Shown here piece after piece: positions 10,088 through 23,024 of a stretch of DNA of 64,000 nt. The notes beneath the pieces were generated by a model. The model did not search any database. It was given only the letters and a program-made list of their open reading frames with translations, and was not told the DNA's origin. Within the stretch, counting starts at the first letter, position 1, and each line of letters opens with the position of its first letter. The position numbers and the translations under genes are program-made. This stretch comes from Favolaschia claudopus (Eukaryota > Basidiomycota > Agaricomycetes > Agaricales > Mycenaceae), in contig JAWWNJ010000001.1 in the NCBI GenBank assembly GCA_037176885.1, forward strand, positions 2,914,001-2,978,000, written 5' to 3'.

Positions 10088-13000
10088 TTACGAACCCGAT
10101 TCCATCTCCAACCCATGCAGATCTATCACGTACATGCTGAAATTACGATCGCCAGCTTTTTGTCCATCGTCTCCCGGCGCTAGCCCGCACTGAAGATTTA
10201 GCATTATTTGATACTCGTCGAAAGTGAAGATTTGCTTCTTTCGGATACTATCCAACATTTCCTTGATTGGCTTTGGTTAGCCAATTTGTTGCCCCTGAAG
10301 AGCAGGTGGCCATACCTGCGGCGATACATTGAACAGCGAATAGTATCGTTTCGCCTTGTCGAATTCCGAATTTTGTTGGTCGTTAGTGAGGCTCTTGATG
10401 CTTTGCTGCAGTGCGAGAATATTCCGCAGAATTTTCTTGATACCAAACGCTGTTGGTACTCGCAGATGCCGTGCACCGGCAATTAGCAACTGCTCCATGA
10501 GATTGCTAAGTCCCATGAAGACAAACCTATGGGTTGTGAGTCATGATAATCGCGAAATTCTGGATATCTTACTGGCGCTGAGGTTTAGGAAGGCAGGTCG
10601 TAGCGAAATCGCTACACTCCCCTAGCTCATTGTTCAGGTCAATTACGTGAGGATCGGGTTCCCCGGCTTCGCGATCTATAGAATAATTTCCCTGGATTAT
10701 CGGGGTAAGTATAGGACATGATATGGAGATGGCGGCCCACAAATCGCAATGACGACTCAAGGTAATGAATAGCCCGGCAGCGGATGTCAATGCGAAGCGT
10801 GTCGAGAATGAGCTCAGACAGTTGTTCGAACGTTTTCAACAAAGCTTGGAAGCGACTACAGAAGATTCAGGTTAACCAAGGGAAAGAAGCAAGCAGAGTA
10901 ACGCACAGGGCCATTTCACGGGACAAAGGGAGCTGTAGTTTATCTGTGGACACCGGAAGGGTGGGAAGGAAGGGTGTGTATGGTGATACGGCCGATACGG
11001 GCTCGAGGGGCGTCGGGGACAATAGAGAGCTGTTTTCCTCCGGGGTTGCTTTGAGAACATGTAGTTCTGAGGCAAACCAGGCCTGTGAAAATGGACATCC
11101 AATCAAATCCTTACTTTGATCGAACGAAAGCAGCATACAACGCTTTGGTATAGGCTTGCGAGTGCCCCAAGGTTTCGAATCGATGGAATGAGTTCGGAGT
11201 GTTGGATTGTATTCTGTCCAAGTAAATCCATCTCCAAATTGGTTTCCTGGCGGCAAAGCTGCTGCTGCTTAGCCGAATCCGTGTCCTATACTAAAGTCAG
11301 AACACAGTATCGGCAATTCCGAATTAGAAACAAACCGGAGTGTTCAACAATTCCGCGAGGCACGGCGTCAATTCTGAGCGCTGCGCCCACTGTGCAGCAA
11401 GAGCGGGTTGTAATTCTATATTTGTGTCCTGGGCGTTTGGGATAGACACAAGATCCTGGAACCGGTCACTACACCGTTGATAGAATTGTATCATAACACC
11501 CAAAATCAATCGAGAGTAATTTTCCCGGTGGAACGGCGACTTGAGCAGCATTGCGCACAAGGAGTTGATCAGTGCCATCAGATGCGTGCTGGCCTGTGAT
11601 GGCATTGATGACTAATGCAAAAATTGTTGCCAATTTGACGTACCTTCACCAATGGTTGAGGGGAAAGACGAGGGGATAACGGGTCTGGCTGGAATGCCTC
11701 CGGTCCTGCTAGCAATATGAATGTGCCGGATTCAAGCGTTGAAGTAGTTCATACCGGTGACAGCAGAATGGAAAAGGAATGAAACCTTCTCTTCCAATTG
11801 CGGAAGATAATTCTTCAGCACAAAGTCATCCAGCACTGCAGTGGACTCGCGTGCCGACTCCACTCCGGAAGGAAGGATATCGGAGACACGATCGAGCCAT
11901 GCCAAGGTCGGCTGGAAAAGCACCCCAACATGAAAAGCGTCGGCACGGATGAGAAGACGGTGATGTTGGCCAGCACCGAGTAGTCGATCATCGGTTCCGA
12001 CAGTCGAGAGCGCAGCCTGAACGGTACTTTCTGAAGATTGAACAAGGCCGGGCATGGTATCTTTGAGGACACGAGTCAGCTCCTCCTCGTGTGCTCGCAG
12101 CGTTTTGTTGGTAATTTTTGCGTCTGTGTCCGCGAATCTGAAAACGGCCTAAGACAGTTTAGCAAAGGCTGTTAAAGAAGAGAGGCAGTCAACCCACCTT
12201 GGTCCTATCCCGAGAAAACTTGTTCTCCCGAAGAATTTCGTTGATAGACGATATAGGATTCCTTCCAGAGGAAGATCCCTGGTTTTCATCGACGAGGTAA
12301 TCATATATCAAGGTTCGAACCTTGAACGTAAAATGAGTCATAGTAAATAGACAGAAAGTAAAGATCGACCTCAGCCTGCACTGGATTCCAGATTTCAGCC
12401 AAAGGAAACAATGCACCAGGCTTAGCCCCCGATGCATCCTTGAAATCACGGCGCTGCATTGTTGAAAGTAAGTGAAGATCATGAATGAGCCAACTGGAAG
12501 AACTGACCGACCCGATCCGGTTCGCAACCTCATAAATGACCCGTAGACTTTGTGCAACAGCATCAAGCTTGGAATATACAGTCCAGAAAAAGTCCTTCAG
12601 TACTTCATGATCCACTTGTTTCGAAGAAGATTCCAATGCCACCAGGCGAAGACCAGACGCGTTCCAAACTGCCTTGGATACCGCCAACGTTGACACAGAG
12701 TCGGACGCCGAGAAAGTGTAGACGCTGTCAGCTCTGCCAGCGACGCCGGTGAAAGAAAACGCGGAACCCCTCCGGCCGTACTCTGCTCGTTCCTCTACTT
12801 CATCGAGTGTGGTTTCGACGAGATTGAATATTTCGCTCGGCAGACGTTGCCCTATGTTGTCTAACGCAGTGCCCAGTTTTCCCAGTACTGCGAAAGACTC
12901 GAGAAGGGTTTCAATGTAGGCGAACGAGTCGGATTCAGGATTGTTGGCCGTGGCATTGGAAGTAAAATTCTGTCCGGTAAAGTCGGTCCTACTATTTCGG

Positions 13001-14703
13001 AAACTTGGGTCATTGAGATCGTGAGGAGGATCGTTTGGACGCAATGCAAGATCGTTCAAAAATCTTGTTAATCGTGTTTGTCGGAAGGTTGCTTCCGAAG
13101 GCGAAGAGGAGGAAATAGTGGTTGTTTTGATTTCGGTCTCTTCTTCAAACTCAACTTTTGAAACTATAGAGATGACTGACTTAATTCGCGGAACAGAACA
13201 AAGGACTAGAGACACACAAGCCTGTTGGTTGGGGGTGTATGCAGCCCACCGGGACTCGCACCAAAATGATTTGAGATATAGGTGACTCTGCAGCTCGTCG
13301 ATCAATATTTCTCGAAGGGCCTGAAATGAATGTTAGTGCGGCTCGCAACCTTGGGTTAACGTTGGCTGACTGTCTCTTGTGAATTCAGATAACTTCTGAG
13401 ATCGGCTACAGCTCCGATCTCCAGCATTTCCGATTTATTGATGATTTTCAGACTTCGCACCAACAACACGGATGCCTGGAGAAGCCGTTTCTCTGACATC
13501 AAGGTTTCGAGGAGGTCAGGAACGGATTTCAGATGTTCACTGGAAATCACATAAGCATGAATGAACGAGACTTTGAAGATAGGTTCTTACATCTGGTCAA
13601 GAATACGCATCATCTCCTCCAAAACCTGCCCTCTTGACCAAAGTTGCACCAGATCGGCGCGCTTGCTCCCTAATGCGTCCTTAGATTCTTGAAGCGCCGT
13701 CCGCGAGTCTGTTATTTGCGCTTGAATTGCAGTGAAATGATTTAGGAGCGACGCATGGTGAGGAAGGGCGGCGGCAAATGCTTGATAGTGTTCTGAGAGA
13801 TTGAAACAACGTTATGGCTGGAACTCATCCGTGACGAAAGGGCACTCGCTGTCAACTGAGCCCTTGAGAGCTTTTGAGAGCATGTTTTTGGTGCGTCGAA
13901 ACGATTCCATGTCTTTTCCAGCTGAATTCTCGTCGAGGAGTTGCAGGGCTAGGTCTACACTATTGAACTATACTTGCGATTTAGTTGAGAAATTCAACGA
14001 AAGCAAGATATCACACCTCTGGATCCACCACGAACTCCCAGCCATCTTTGACCTGATCTAAGACGGCTATAATCTCGAATTAGGTGGCGCAAAATTATAA
14101 GTAGCACCAGAACTTACCATCAATATCTCCAGCACGAGCTTTCCCATTTACTCTGCGACCAGGTGCTTTGTCTCGTATCCGTTGTTGGCGCGCCCTCTCT
14201 GCTTCAAGCTCTTCCCTTCTCTCCCGCTCACGTTGATAGTCGTCTTCTGTGCGTTTGCGACTCGGCTTCTGAAAGGCAGCCATGACGGATGTCAATGCGA
14301 CTGGGGAGGTTGGCTCTTCATCGGCGCTTCTAAGACGCTGAGGCTTGGAACGCGGGGTGCCCTGGCTACTTGATGCGCTAGGTCGTGGTCTATACGATGC
14401 AGAGACATCCGTAGCAGTGCTATCTCTGTTGTACGAAGATGCGGCGGAGGTGTCGGATCCGCGACTTCTCAGCTCGGATCGTTGGGGACGGGAGGGTCCA
14501 TTCAAGGCGGCACTTGGAGGGGGCCCGCGAGGCGAACTAGATATTAAACCGCTGTTACTGGGTGTGGTGGGCCGGGATGGGGGACGAGCAACTGCCAAGG
14601 GTCTGGTACTTGGACCATTTGAATACTGAGTTTCCTGGCCGTTGCCATTGGAGAGGGAGGGTGAGCGCACGCGACGATTGGGAAAAGGCGCGGAGCGAGA
14701 CAT
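10088..14703 (-). CDS. SEC8: Exocyst complex subunit Sec8
   Basis: Subunit of the octameric exocyst, which tethers secretory vesicles at sites of polarised growth. Start ATG at 14703-14701 (MSRSAPFPNRRVRSPS). The first 200 or so residues are a Ser/Pro/Arg-rich disordered extension with a charged helix (KRTEDDYQRERERREELE). Then comes the Sec8 N-terminal helical domain: DQVKDGWEFVVDPE, FNSVDLALQLLDE, HYQAFAAALPHHASLLNHF and, after further introns, SVPDLLETLMSEKRLLQASVLLVRS and DELQSHLYLKSFWCESRWAA. The long helical C-terminus includes LRVPTAFGIKKILRNILALQQSI and ends YVIDLHGLEMESGS before TAA at 10090-10088. There are many small introns. Length is in the usual range for fungal Sec8 (a little over 1200 residues, estimated). 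It is divergent from the lipid-droplet hydrolase gene, with 91 bp between the start codons. Confidence 0.85.
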
Positions 14704-14794
14704 GTTATGGTCAAGGTAAAGGTCAACGGAAAGACATGAGTTGATGCACTTTGATTGTTGGCACGTTACTTGCAACACCTTGCAACATACCACC

Positions 14795-16066
14795 ATGGCC
14801 ACCGACTTCCCGCCCTTTCTTACTCCCCTCACTGGCAATGAAGCTATCTTTACTACAAAATTCGGTACTACACACTCCATGTGGTGGAATTGCTCGCAAA
14901 AGACTCCAGACGCTGTTTTTCTATTCATCCCTGGTGCGGGCAGTTGCTGCAGCGATTCAACCCATCGAATTGGACGTCCGCAGGAAATCCTGGTCTCTTG
15001 GAATTCTATACACCCTTCCTGGAGTCTATACATAATGAAAATGGGTATACTTATATGACGCGTCATTGAAGCCACAAACCCAGCTCATTGACTTGATTAT
15101 AATAGCTGTTTCCTAACTGTATGGGCAGCGGGGCATTTGGGTCACCGCGGTCTACCCTGCAGCGATTACAGCCTGGCTGCTCAAGTTGAGGTCGGTCATG
15201 GTCGCCGTCCCTGTTAGCGGTCTGAAGCTGTGAAAGAATGCTATTCAAGCCATTGATGCCGTCTCCGACGCATTTCCAAGGGCTCGGATTGTCGTAAGCG
15301 GTCACAGCGTAGGGGCTTGGATTGCTTTGCAGGTCAGTAGCATCCTTATTTTTGCGTTGGCACTAACCAGAAAACGGATAAGGTGCTGAAAGCAAGACCT
15401 GCTGACAGCACACAACTTTTTCTGTTGTGTCCAACACTGACCAACATTGCAGACACTCCAAACGGCCGACGATTGTCCGTGAGTCTCAACAATCTAGTTC
15501 AGCCATACGTCTTCTATAGCAAAGAACCGTTCCAGTGGCTTTTCCGGCCACCGCTTCCTACAATTATCTCGTGGCTTTCGTACTTGATGCGGCCTATCCC
15601 ACTCTCTTTCGTGTTCTCGAACTGGTACTGTGTTATTGAATCTTGGAGCTGTTTCATGAAGCCGAAATCTCGACTCTTCTCCAGGACTGTCCTCCAAATT
15701 GCCATCCTTCGTGGTCTCGTCAATTCTCCCTCGGCAATTATTGCTTGTTTGTCCATGGCGCATGAAGAGATGAACACCATTCGTGAAATGGACTGGGTCT
15801 TTCTGAACGAGCATCGACAACGCTTACATCTTTACTACGCCGCCAAAGACGACTGGGTTTCCGTCCACAAAATCAACATAACGCGCTTGTTTTCTCCTGA
15901 AGAAGCGGCAAGAATCATAGACAATGCAAACGTATCGCATGCGTTCTGTTTGAGTGAGAGCTGGCGGCTGTATTACCTTTTCCAACGCTGATTATGCCGA
16001 CCAATAGCGCATAGTGCGGAAGTCGCGAGTCAATGCACTCTCTGGCTCAGGGCTTTGAATCTCTAG
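14795..16066 (+). CDS. Lipid-droplet-associated hydrolase (LDAH, DUF2305 type)
   Basis: Alpha/beta hydrolase of the LDAH/Ldh1 family, found on lipid droplets and thought to act in sterol ester or other neutral-lipid turnover. Start MATDFPPFL at 14795. Visible motifs are VFLFIPGNPGLLEFY across the first intron (the family's GNPG oxyanion loop), SGHSVGAWIALQ (GxSxG nucleophile), LFLLCPTLTNIADTPNGRR, and near the end LHLYYAAKDDWV (acid-residue region) and VSHAFCL (catalytic His). A 54-bp intron at 15954-16007 joins HAFCL to THSAEVASQCTLWLRALNL with a stop at 16064-16066. Reading through it gives an earlier stop and loses the conserved tail, so splicing is preferred. The next gene starts about 200 bp downstream on the same strand. 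Confidence 0.85.
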
Positions 16067-16268
16067 TGCTTTAGCTACTGTTGTACTAGAAATCCCAATG
16101 ACATGCGGATGCCATCAAATTTGGCCATGTTTACGTACCCTCACTGCTTTTTCATCTTTATTCTGTTGCAACAAAGGCGCGACGTTCTCGGAGTGCTTTG
16201 AGCACTCTTCGTCTTCGACGCGTCTTTGGAGCTCGCTGTATAGACTAGTCTCAGGGTAAATTATCCCC

Positions 16269-19200
16269 ATGCCCTCCTCTCCCAGCTCCGGTGACCCCAC
16301 ATTGCTATTTACACCCCAGAAATCAGCACCACCTCCCGATTCACAACCCTTCGTCCTCGAGCTGCCAATCATGGCTTCCGCTCAGAAGAATACCTACAAA
16401 ACGCGTATAGAAACCTCCCTCACTGATCTGGTGGACTATGAGCCCGACGAAATCATTGGAGAATATAAGGACGAGGGGCAGTTGTATTATTTCGCGCGCT
16501 TCGCGGGTGGGATAGCTCATAAGGCAAGTCTTACTTGCGAAGACGCGTATCTTTCGACTTTGACGCGTCCCATTCGTAGTTTGAGGCGGAACCGATGCGG
16601 AAGAAGTACCCTAACGTTGTCTCCGAATATCGTACGTGCATGGGCTCGACCCTATCCCTGCTTCACTGATAAACATGTCCTTGCAGTCCGCCGGAAAGCT
16701 GCGGATGAGCTGCCTAAATTCGATCCTGGAGCACACTACGTGCACCCCAACTCACGCATCCGGGTGCAGCCCGTGCGACTCAGTGTCTCAAGAGCGAGCA
16801 TTTCAATTGGCGGGAGTGTCGCGCCTTCCAGCGATGTCGAGCATGTTCCCGACTCCGAGGCCGATTTAGACGAGTCTAGCGACGAAGAACAAGGCGACGA
16901 CGATTATGAGGCTGACGGTTCTCCCGTGAAACCTCGCCGGAGCACACGCTCCTCCAAATTACCTCGACAGAATCTACCTTTTAGCCCCAAGAAGACGCGT
17001 TCCCAAAAGATCATTGTCCTGGACTCGGACGAAGAAACACCCGCCCCTGATAGGCGTAGTACGAGTGCTGCTCCCCGTCGTTCTACGCGTTCTCGCAAAA
17101 ACTTCAAAATCAACCTAGATAAAGGGGCTTATTACGAGTCGGACCAGGAGGATAATATGAGCGAAGGATACGAATCTGCTGCAAAGCTCCAAGGCGCTGC
17201 CAAGCGACCTAAAGTTGCTCAAAAGAAGGGTGTTCGACCTGCTTACGGGTATGTCCGTGGCGTGGAAGATCTCGAGTACGATCACAACTCTGATGAGGAG
17301 ACGGCGGCATTGAGAGTCCACCGAGACGTTTGCGAAAAGTGCCATGAGCATCCAGCTCACGAACAACTCGCAGCACTTGGCAAACGCAGGAACAAAGGTC
17401 GTAAGAAACGAAAGAGCACGGATGACGAGTTCGAAGAATCGGGAGATGAAGCTGAGCGTGCTGCAAAACGGGGAGGATGGGTGCAATGGTTTGCTATTTC
17501 TTTGCCGCCAAATTCCTTCGCTGAACTAAGTCGATAGTCTCAAATGCCCCGTCGCCAGCCACTGGAATTGTTTAGCAAGGGTGCAACAAGAAGAGATCCT
17601 CAAGGCGGCTCGAGAGATCGACCGTGCAGCTTGGCGAAGTACGCAGCCTGAGAGTGAACTTATGGACGAACAAGGGCAGCCCAAAGCAAATCTCAATGAG
17701 CCTAAGAAGCGGCCAGGTCTCGATACCCAGCAAACGACCGATTTCATATGCAGTTCGTGTTACCCTAGACGCAAATTATATGTTACTCTAATACCTTTAC
17801 GCCAGATGCATGCAGCAAAGGAGGAGTATGCATGGGATGCATGGAGACGGCTGCCGTCGATTTTGATGAAGCGAGCAAGTCCTCTGGTGAACTCAAAGGA
17901 CCGGATTCCGCTACGGGTCCAGACGTGGAAATGGCAGACTCTAAGCTCGTGTCATCCAAACTGAAGTACGATTCACCCGTAGCCCTTCTCTTTAGGTGTC
18001 TTCTTTGCAAGCGACTCGCACATTACGAGCATATGCCAACTCCTCCTGATTTTCCTTCCGACTCGGACATTGCGGATATCGCTACTCATTACACGAACTC
18101 ATGGCTGTGCGCGGATTGCTCTTCCTTCAGATTTGATCTCGACAAGATCCTTGCCTGGCGTCCGTATCCTCCAAACGCCAGCGAGCCTCCGAGACCTGCC
18201 GGCGAACCACCGCATTACAAAACTCCATTACCTAGAGAATACCTCGTCAAGTGGGCAGACAGGAGCTATAGGCGGACTCAATGGGTTCCTCATATGTGGC
18301 TTGTCTCCACGAACGTCGCCAAGTTGAAGAACTTCCTCGCTGACGGACCCAAGGTGGAGTTGTTGGATGATCCCGATGATGAGCCGACCGCAAACGGAGA
18401 TGGCAGTGCACAGTTCCAGGTCGCAATCGAGTCGAGGGATACTTCAGTCAAACCCGCGGAAGGCGCGCAGAAACGAGAGGTGGCTCGACCCCAGGATCCA
18501 CATCCTGACGCAGAACGAAGAATTCCGCCGGCATGGAAGACAGTGGACCGAGTTTTGGATATTCTTCTATGGTGTCCGCGAAAGAAACCACAAAAGAAGG
18601 CGGCCAAAAAGGGCAAATCCAAGGCAAAACGCAGAGTAGAGACGGAGGATGGCGGCACTTCTGAAGAGGAAGAATCTATCAGAGAACGCAATGCCGCGTT
18701 AGATGACGGAGAAGAACCAAGTTCTCTCTTTACAGAGTCCCTCGAAGAATGGGAGGCACGAGCAGGCCGGACGTTCACTGTCGAGGCCGCAGACGATGTT
18801 GCTTGGATTTTCATCAAGTGGGATGATCTCACCTACGACGAAGGTGGGCCAACCCTTTCCTTTACTTTTGTTCCGCTGTCTCTGATGGCGCCTTCAGCGA
18901 CCTGGGATTCCCCTCCTCGCTCTCAGGATGTTCGATATTATCCCGCGTTCGAAACAGCCCTACGCCGCTTTATCGCTTCTCGCGACGTTTTCATTCCAGA
19001 TGGTGTGAAGCCCGTCAAAGCTGATCGACTCAAAGATGGATACCACAAATTCAGAATCAAAGAACCATCCGATCTGGATCTGGGGCAGGATCCAGCATTC
19101 AAGCTGATGGATTTCCAGGTGCGTTGAGTCTATGAACCATCATTTCGTACCCATTTATGCTCTGGAGGTCGACGGTTTTAATTGGCTTTGTGACAACTGG

Positions 19201-22200
19201 TGGGATCGACAGCAATGCATCCTTGCGGATGAAATGGGACTGGTGAGGGCGGTGTTGCCTCACAAGACGACGAATCAACCGTTCTGTTTTCCAGGGTAAA
19301 ACGGTTCAGATCGCGACTTTCATAGGCAAAGCGATCGGAGATTTCGATGCCAAACCAGCTTTGGTAGTTGTACCCAACTCCACTATCACCAATTGGGTCC
19401 GTGAGTTCGAACGATGGGCTCCCAGATTGAGAGTCGTCCCTTTCTACGGCGAAGCGAAGTCGCGTGAAGTGATCAAGAAGTACGAGCTCAGCCACTCCAA
19501 GAAGAAAAAAGGGTACACCAACGCCAAATTCCATGTCCTGGTCACCACATATGAGACGTTATCCGGGAGGGATTTCACGACTGTTTTCAAGAACCAGCCG
19601 CGCTGGGAGGTAAGTCTTGTGGTGTTTTCCGCCGTCGTCACTGACAACAGTTCGTACAAAGATACTCGTCGTGGACGAAGGTCAAAGACGTAAGCAAGCG
19701 GGAATCAACGCGATACACAGGATCTGACTGTTTCTTCTCTTAGTCAAAAGCGACTCCAGCCTTTTGTTTCGGAAGTTGAACGAATTGAACACTCTTCATC
19801 GCATCATTATGACTGGGGTGGGTGAACTGTTTGCCATCAAACGCTGCGATTGCTCATTTAATCACGTAGACCCCTCTGAACAACAATATCAGAGAGTTAT
19901 TCAATCTCATGAATTTCCTTGATCCTACGGAGTGGAACGATTTGGAAAATCTTGCACAACAGCATGAAGTTCTCACTGAAGATCTGGTCAAGGAGCTTCA
20001 CAACAAATTGCGACGTTACTTCTTGCGTCGTATCAAGAGCCAAGTGTTAAAGTTGCCTCCCAAGGTCTGATATGCCATTCGTCGATTTTTGTCGACTGAA
20101 ACCTGTATAGAACGAAGTGATCGTTCCAGTCTCGATGGCGCCGTTGCAGAAAGAGATTTACCGATCGATTCTGAGTATGTCAATGCTAAATGCCTGAGAC
20201 TCTCTGTTAAAATACAATCATAGGCCACAATCTCGACCTTCTAAATGGCCTGACTGGACCTGCAAAATCCTATGGGGCGTCCAAGGGCAAACTCAACAAC
20301 GTTTTGATGCACTTGCGCAAGTGTCTGCAGCACCCATATCTATACGAAGAGACCATTGAACCTCGCGGCCTACCTGAGCGAGAAGCGCATGAAAAGTTGA
20401 TCGATGCTAGCGCCAAATTGCGGTTCCTGAAGGTTCTGTTACCCAAGCTTAAAGCGCGTGGTCATCGGGTTTTACTCTTCAGCCAAGTATGTATCACTGT
20501 CACAGCCTCTGAATCGCCGTCATTGAGGTCTTGTCAGTTTGTCATTGCGCTGGATGTCATTGAAGATTTTCTCACTGGGGAAGGCCATCGTTTTCTCAGA
20601 CTCGTAAGCCTTGCAAATAGTTCGATATGCACGCACATTGATGTATCCATGGTAGGATGGAAACACCAAAGGTAAAGACCGCCAGAAGGGTATGGATGAG
20701 TTCAATCGGGAGGGGTCGGACGTCTTCATCTACTTGCTGACAACTCGAGCCGGCGTAAGCAACTCTCACTTGATATTTTCGACTGCCTTACATATTGTTT
20801 GCTAGGGCGTTGGAATCAATCTCTACACAGCTGATACTGTGATCATATTCGACCCTGATTTCAACCCCCATCAGGTGCGATTCATTGATTTTGTTTAGCT
20901 TGGCAGTTGAACGTTTTCGATACCAAAGGACTTGCAAGTGAGCCGGACAGTAGCTATGTAGAGTAGTTTGAACTGATTTGTGCCAGGCCATCGCTCGTGC
21001 GTATCGATATGGGCAGAAGAATACGTGTCTGGTGTTCAAAATGATGGTGAATTCCCTCAGATCAGCTCCGCCTTATGTTCCCTCGAATGTTTATTCTCTG
21101 TCTAGGTCAAGGATTCAGCCGAAGGTCGTCTTTCAAGGTTGATTCCTGTGCTAGCGATTTTTATTCATGCCATTTCTAGAGCGCATCGTTCAAGTTGGAA
21201 AAAAGAAACTCGTGTTGGATCACTTAATTGTCCAGAAGATGGACGACCATGACGACGCGGGCGACAACGTAGAGTCCATTCTAACCTATGGTGCTCAAGC
21301 CCTGTTCGAGGCCGATGCGGGCGCACGCGACATAACTTGTATTCCGATTTGCTTAAACCCCCGAATGTCTACTAACCCTTCTACAGACAGTGACGTAGAC
21401 ATCGACAAATTGATAGAAAAGACTGAGCAGGAAGCGGAACCCGAGAAAGCTAATGACGAAGGCGCTCTGTCTTTTTCTTTCGCTAAAGTGTGGGCAGCTG
21501 AAAAAGACACCCTGGAGGAAGTTGTGGAAGAGGAAGACCAAGGCGACTCGTGGGCACAGACCTTGCAGAAAATCAACGAGGAACGAGAGAAAAACAAAGC
21601 TAGCGAGATGGCAACGTCGGGTCGTGGTGCTCGCCGTCGGGCTGCTGCAGCTAAGGTAATGATGGATGGTTTGTCTTGAACTACCCTACTTATAATGTAT
21701 CACTGCAGCACAACGCCTACCTCATAGACAATAGTCCAGTCAAGGGCGCGCGGCATCGCTCGCAATCGGATGATATCGAGTCTGCGTATGGAAATTCCAC
21801 CCACAACTCCTCCGACTCGGAGACCGACATCCCCGACGGCTCTTCGACCGTCGCAGAGGCGTTGAATGAAGTGGAGAAAAGGTCGCGCAAGTCGAAGAAG
21901 GAGAGGAAGAATACTGCGATTGAGAACATTCCTTTGGCACCCGTTCAAAATCTCGCATCTCAAGAGCCTTGTGCCCTTTGTGGGCTCCGTCACGGGGATC
22001 AGCCAGGGGAGTGCATCATGACGGAAAGGTCGGAACATCTGGCGGAATTCAGGGAAATGCTTCTCCTGCATCCTGAAGACGAACCCCTCGAGAAACGAGT
22101 GCGTGAATGAATGCATTAACGTCGAAACCTGACCTGACGGCTTTTTTTCAGATCGCTGCTATAGAAGCTATTGACGAAGTGCTGCATAAACGCGGGCATA

Positions 22201-22727
22201 TGCACTTAGTTGTAGGTCAACCGCTTGAGATTGTCGAGCGATCTGTTGCCGATCATCCGGCCCCCAAGAAGTCAAAGCACAGTACAGCACAAGATGATAA
22301 TACCTCGCGGACCTCACGCCCTTTGGCTGCTGGAGCGACAGCTGCTGTTGCTGCTTCTACCGATCGCCACACACAGTCGAATGCCGTCGCCAGCTCATCC
22401 AAGCGCACGCTTTCACCGGCCCCCGGCACCACTAGTTCGCACAAAAAACCCAGAACCTCATCTACTATTGCCTGCCTCATCTGTCAAACCTCTCCACACC
22501 ACCTCGCGAAGGACTGTCCTGTTGTGTCCGAGGGTCCGAAGAGGTAAATCGTCTTACAACGTAGCTCATTCATCGTTCTGACTCTACGAAGGATCATTCG
22601 CGAAATCAAACGCCTTGAACTGATCCCGGGTACGAGTCCCACAGTGGACATTCTGCGCAAGATTCTCGTTAAGCAGAAGAAGAAGGAGATTCAGACGCCG
22701 GCTGAGGTCATCGAGGTCAGCGATTGA
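16269..22727 (+). CDS. CHD/Mit1-like SNF2 chromatin remodeler
   Basis: SNF2-family ATPase close to fission yeast Mit1, the remodeler of the SHREC silencing complex. Order: N-terminal [19 protein letters not shown]; basic/acidic linkers; a split PHD-type cysteine region ([68 protein letters not shown]); a chromodomain-like [18 protein letters not shown]; then helicase motifs [27 protein letters not shown] (split by an intron), [68 protein letters not shown] and, in the C lobe, [40 protein letters not shown] and RAYRYGQ. The tail has two Cys/His motifs, [15 protein letters not shown] and [15 protein letters not shown]. The DExH box reads DEGQ instead of DEAH. About a dozen short introns, dense across the helicase domain. 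Stop at 22725-22727. Confidence 0.85.
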
Positions 22728-23024
22728 GGTGCCTCTCTTGTTTCCAGTTTATTGTGTATTATAATTCGTAAGATTTTGGTAGTGGTAGATGTACAGCGCA
22801 GTATAATGTTGTATATCCTGAGTTCTCTTGGTTTCGAGTTCGTGCCAACTGTTTAGAAAAATGCACAACCTTTCACTTGTAAAGAGGGATTGACCATGCC
22901 ACAACTTGATTAGCCACATTCATTCACCAAACGCGAGCTGTCACGTCTCGTGACTATTCGTCACGCTACCTGAGTTGTTTCCCAGGTCCCTCCCGTCGTC
23001 GCTTGAACACAGTGCTTGTCCTCG

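Noticed and set aside
12309..12324. Perfect 16-bp palindrome CAAGGTTCGAACCTTG containing a tRNA B-box-like GGTTCGAACC
   Set aside because: It lies inside SEC8. No A box or cloverleaf surrounds it, and about one 16-bp palindrome is expected by chance in 64 kb.
13801..14061. 86-residue plus-strand open frame
   Set aside because: Antisense of the conserved Sec8 N-terminal domain (FVVDPE, FNSVDLALQLLDE on the minus strand).
15954..16007. LDAH ending at the earlier stop (WRLYYLFQR, 15991)
   Set aside because: A good GTGAGA...CAATAG intron restores the family-like tail after HAFCL; the early stop lies in the intron.
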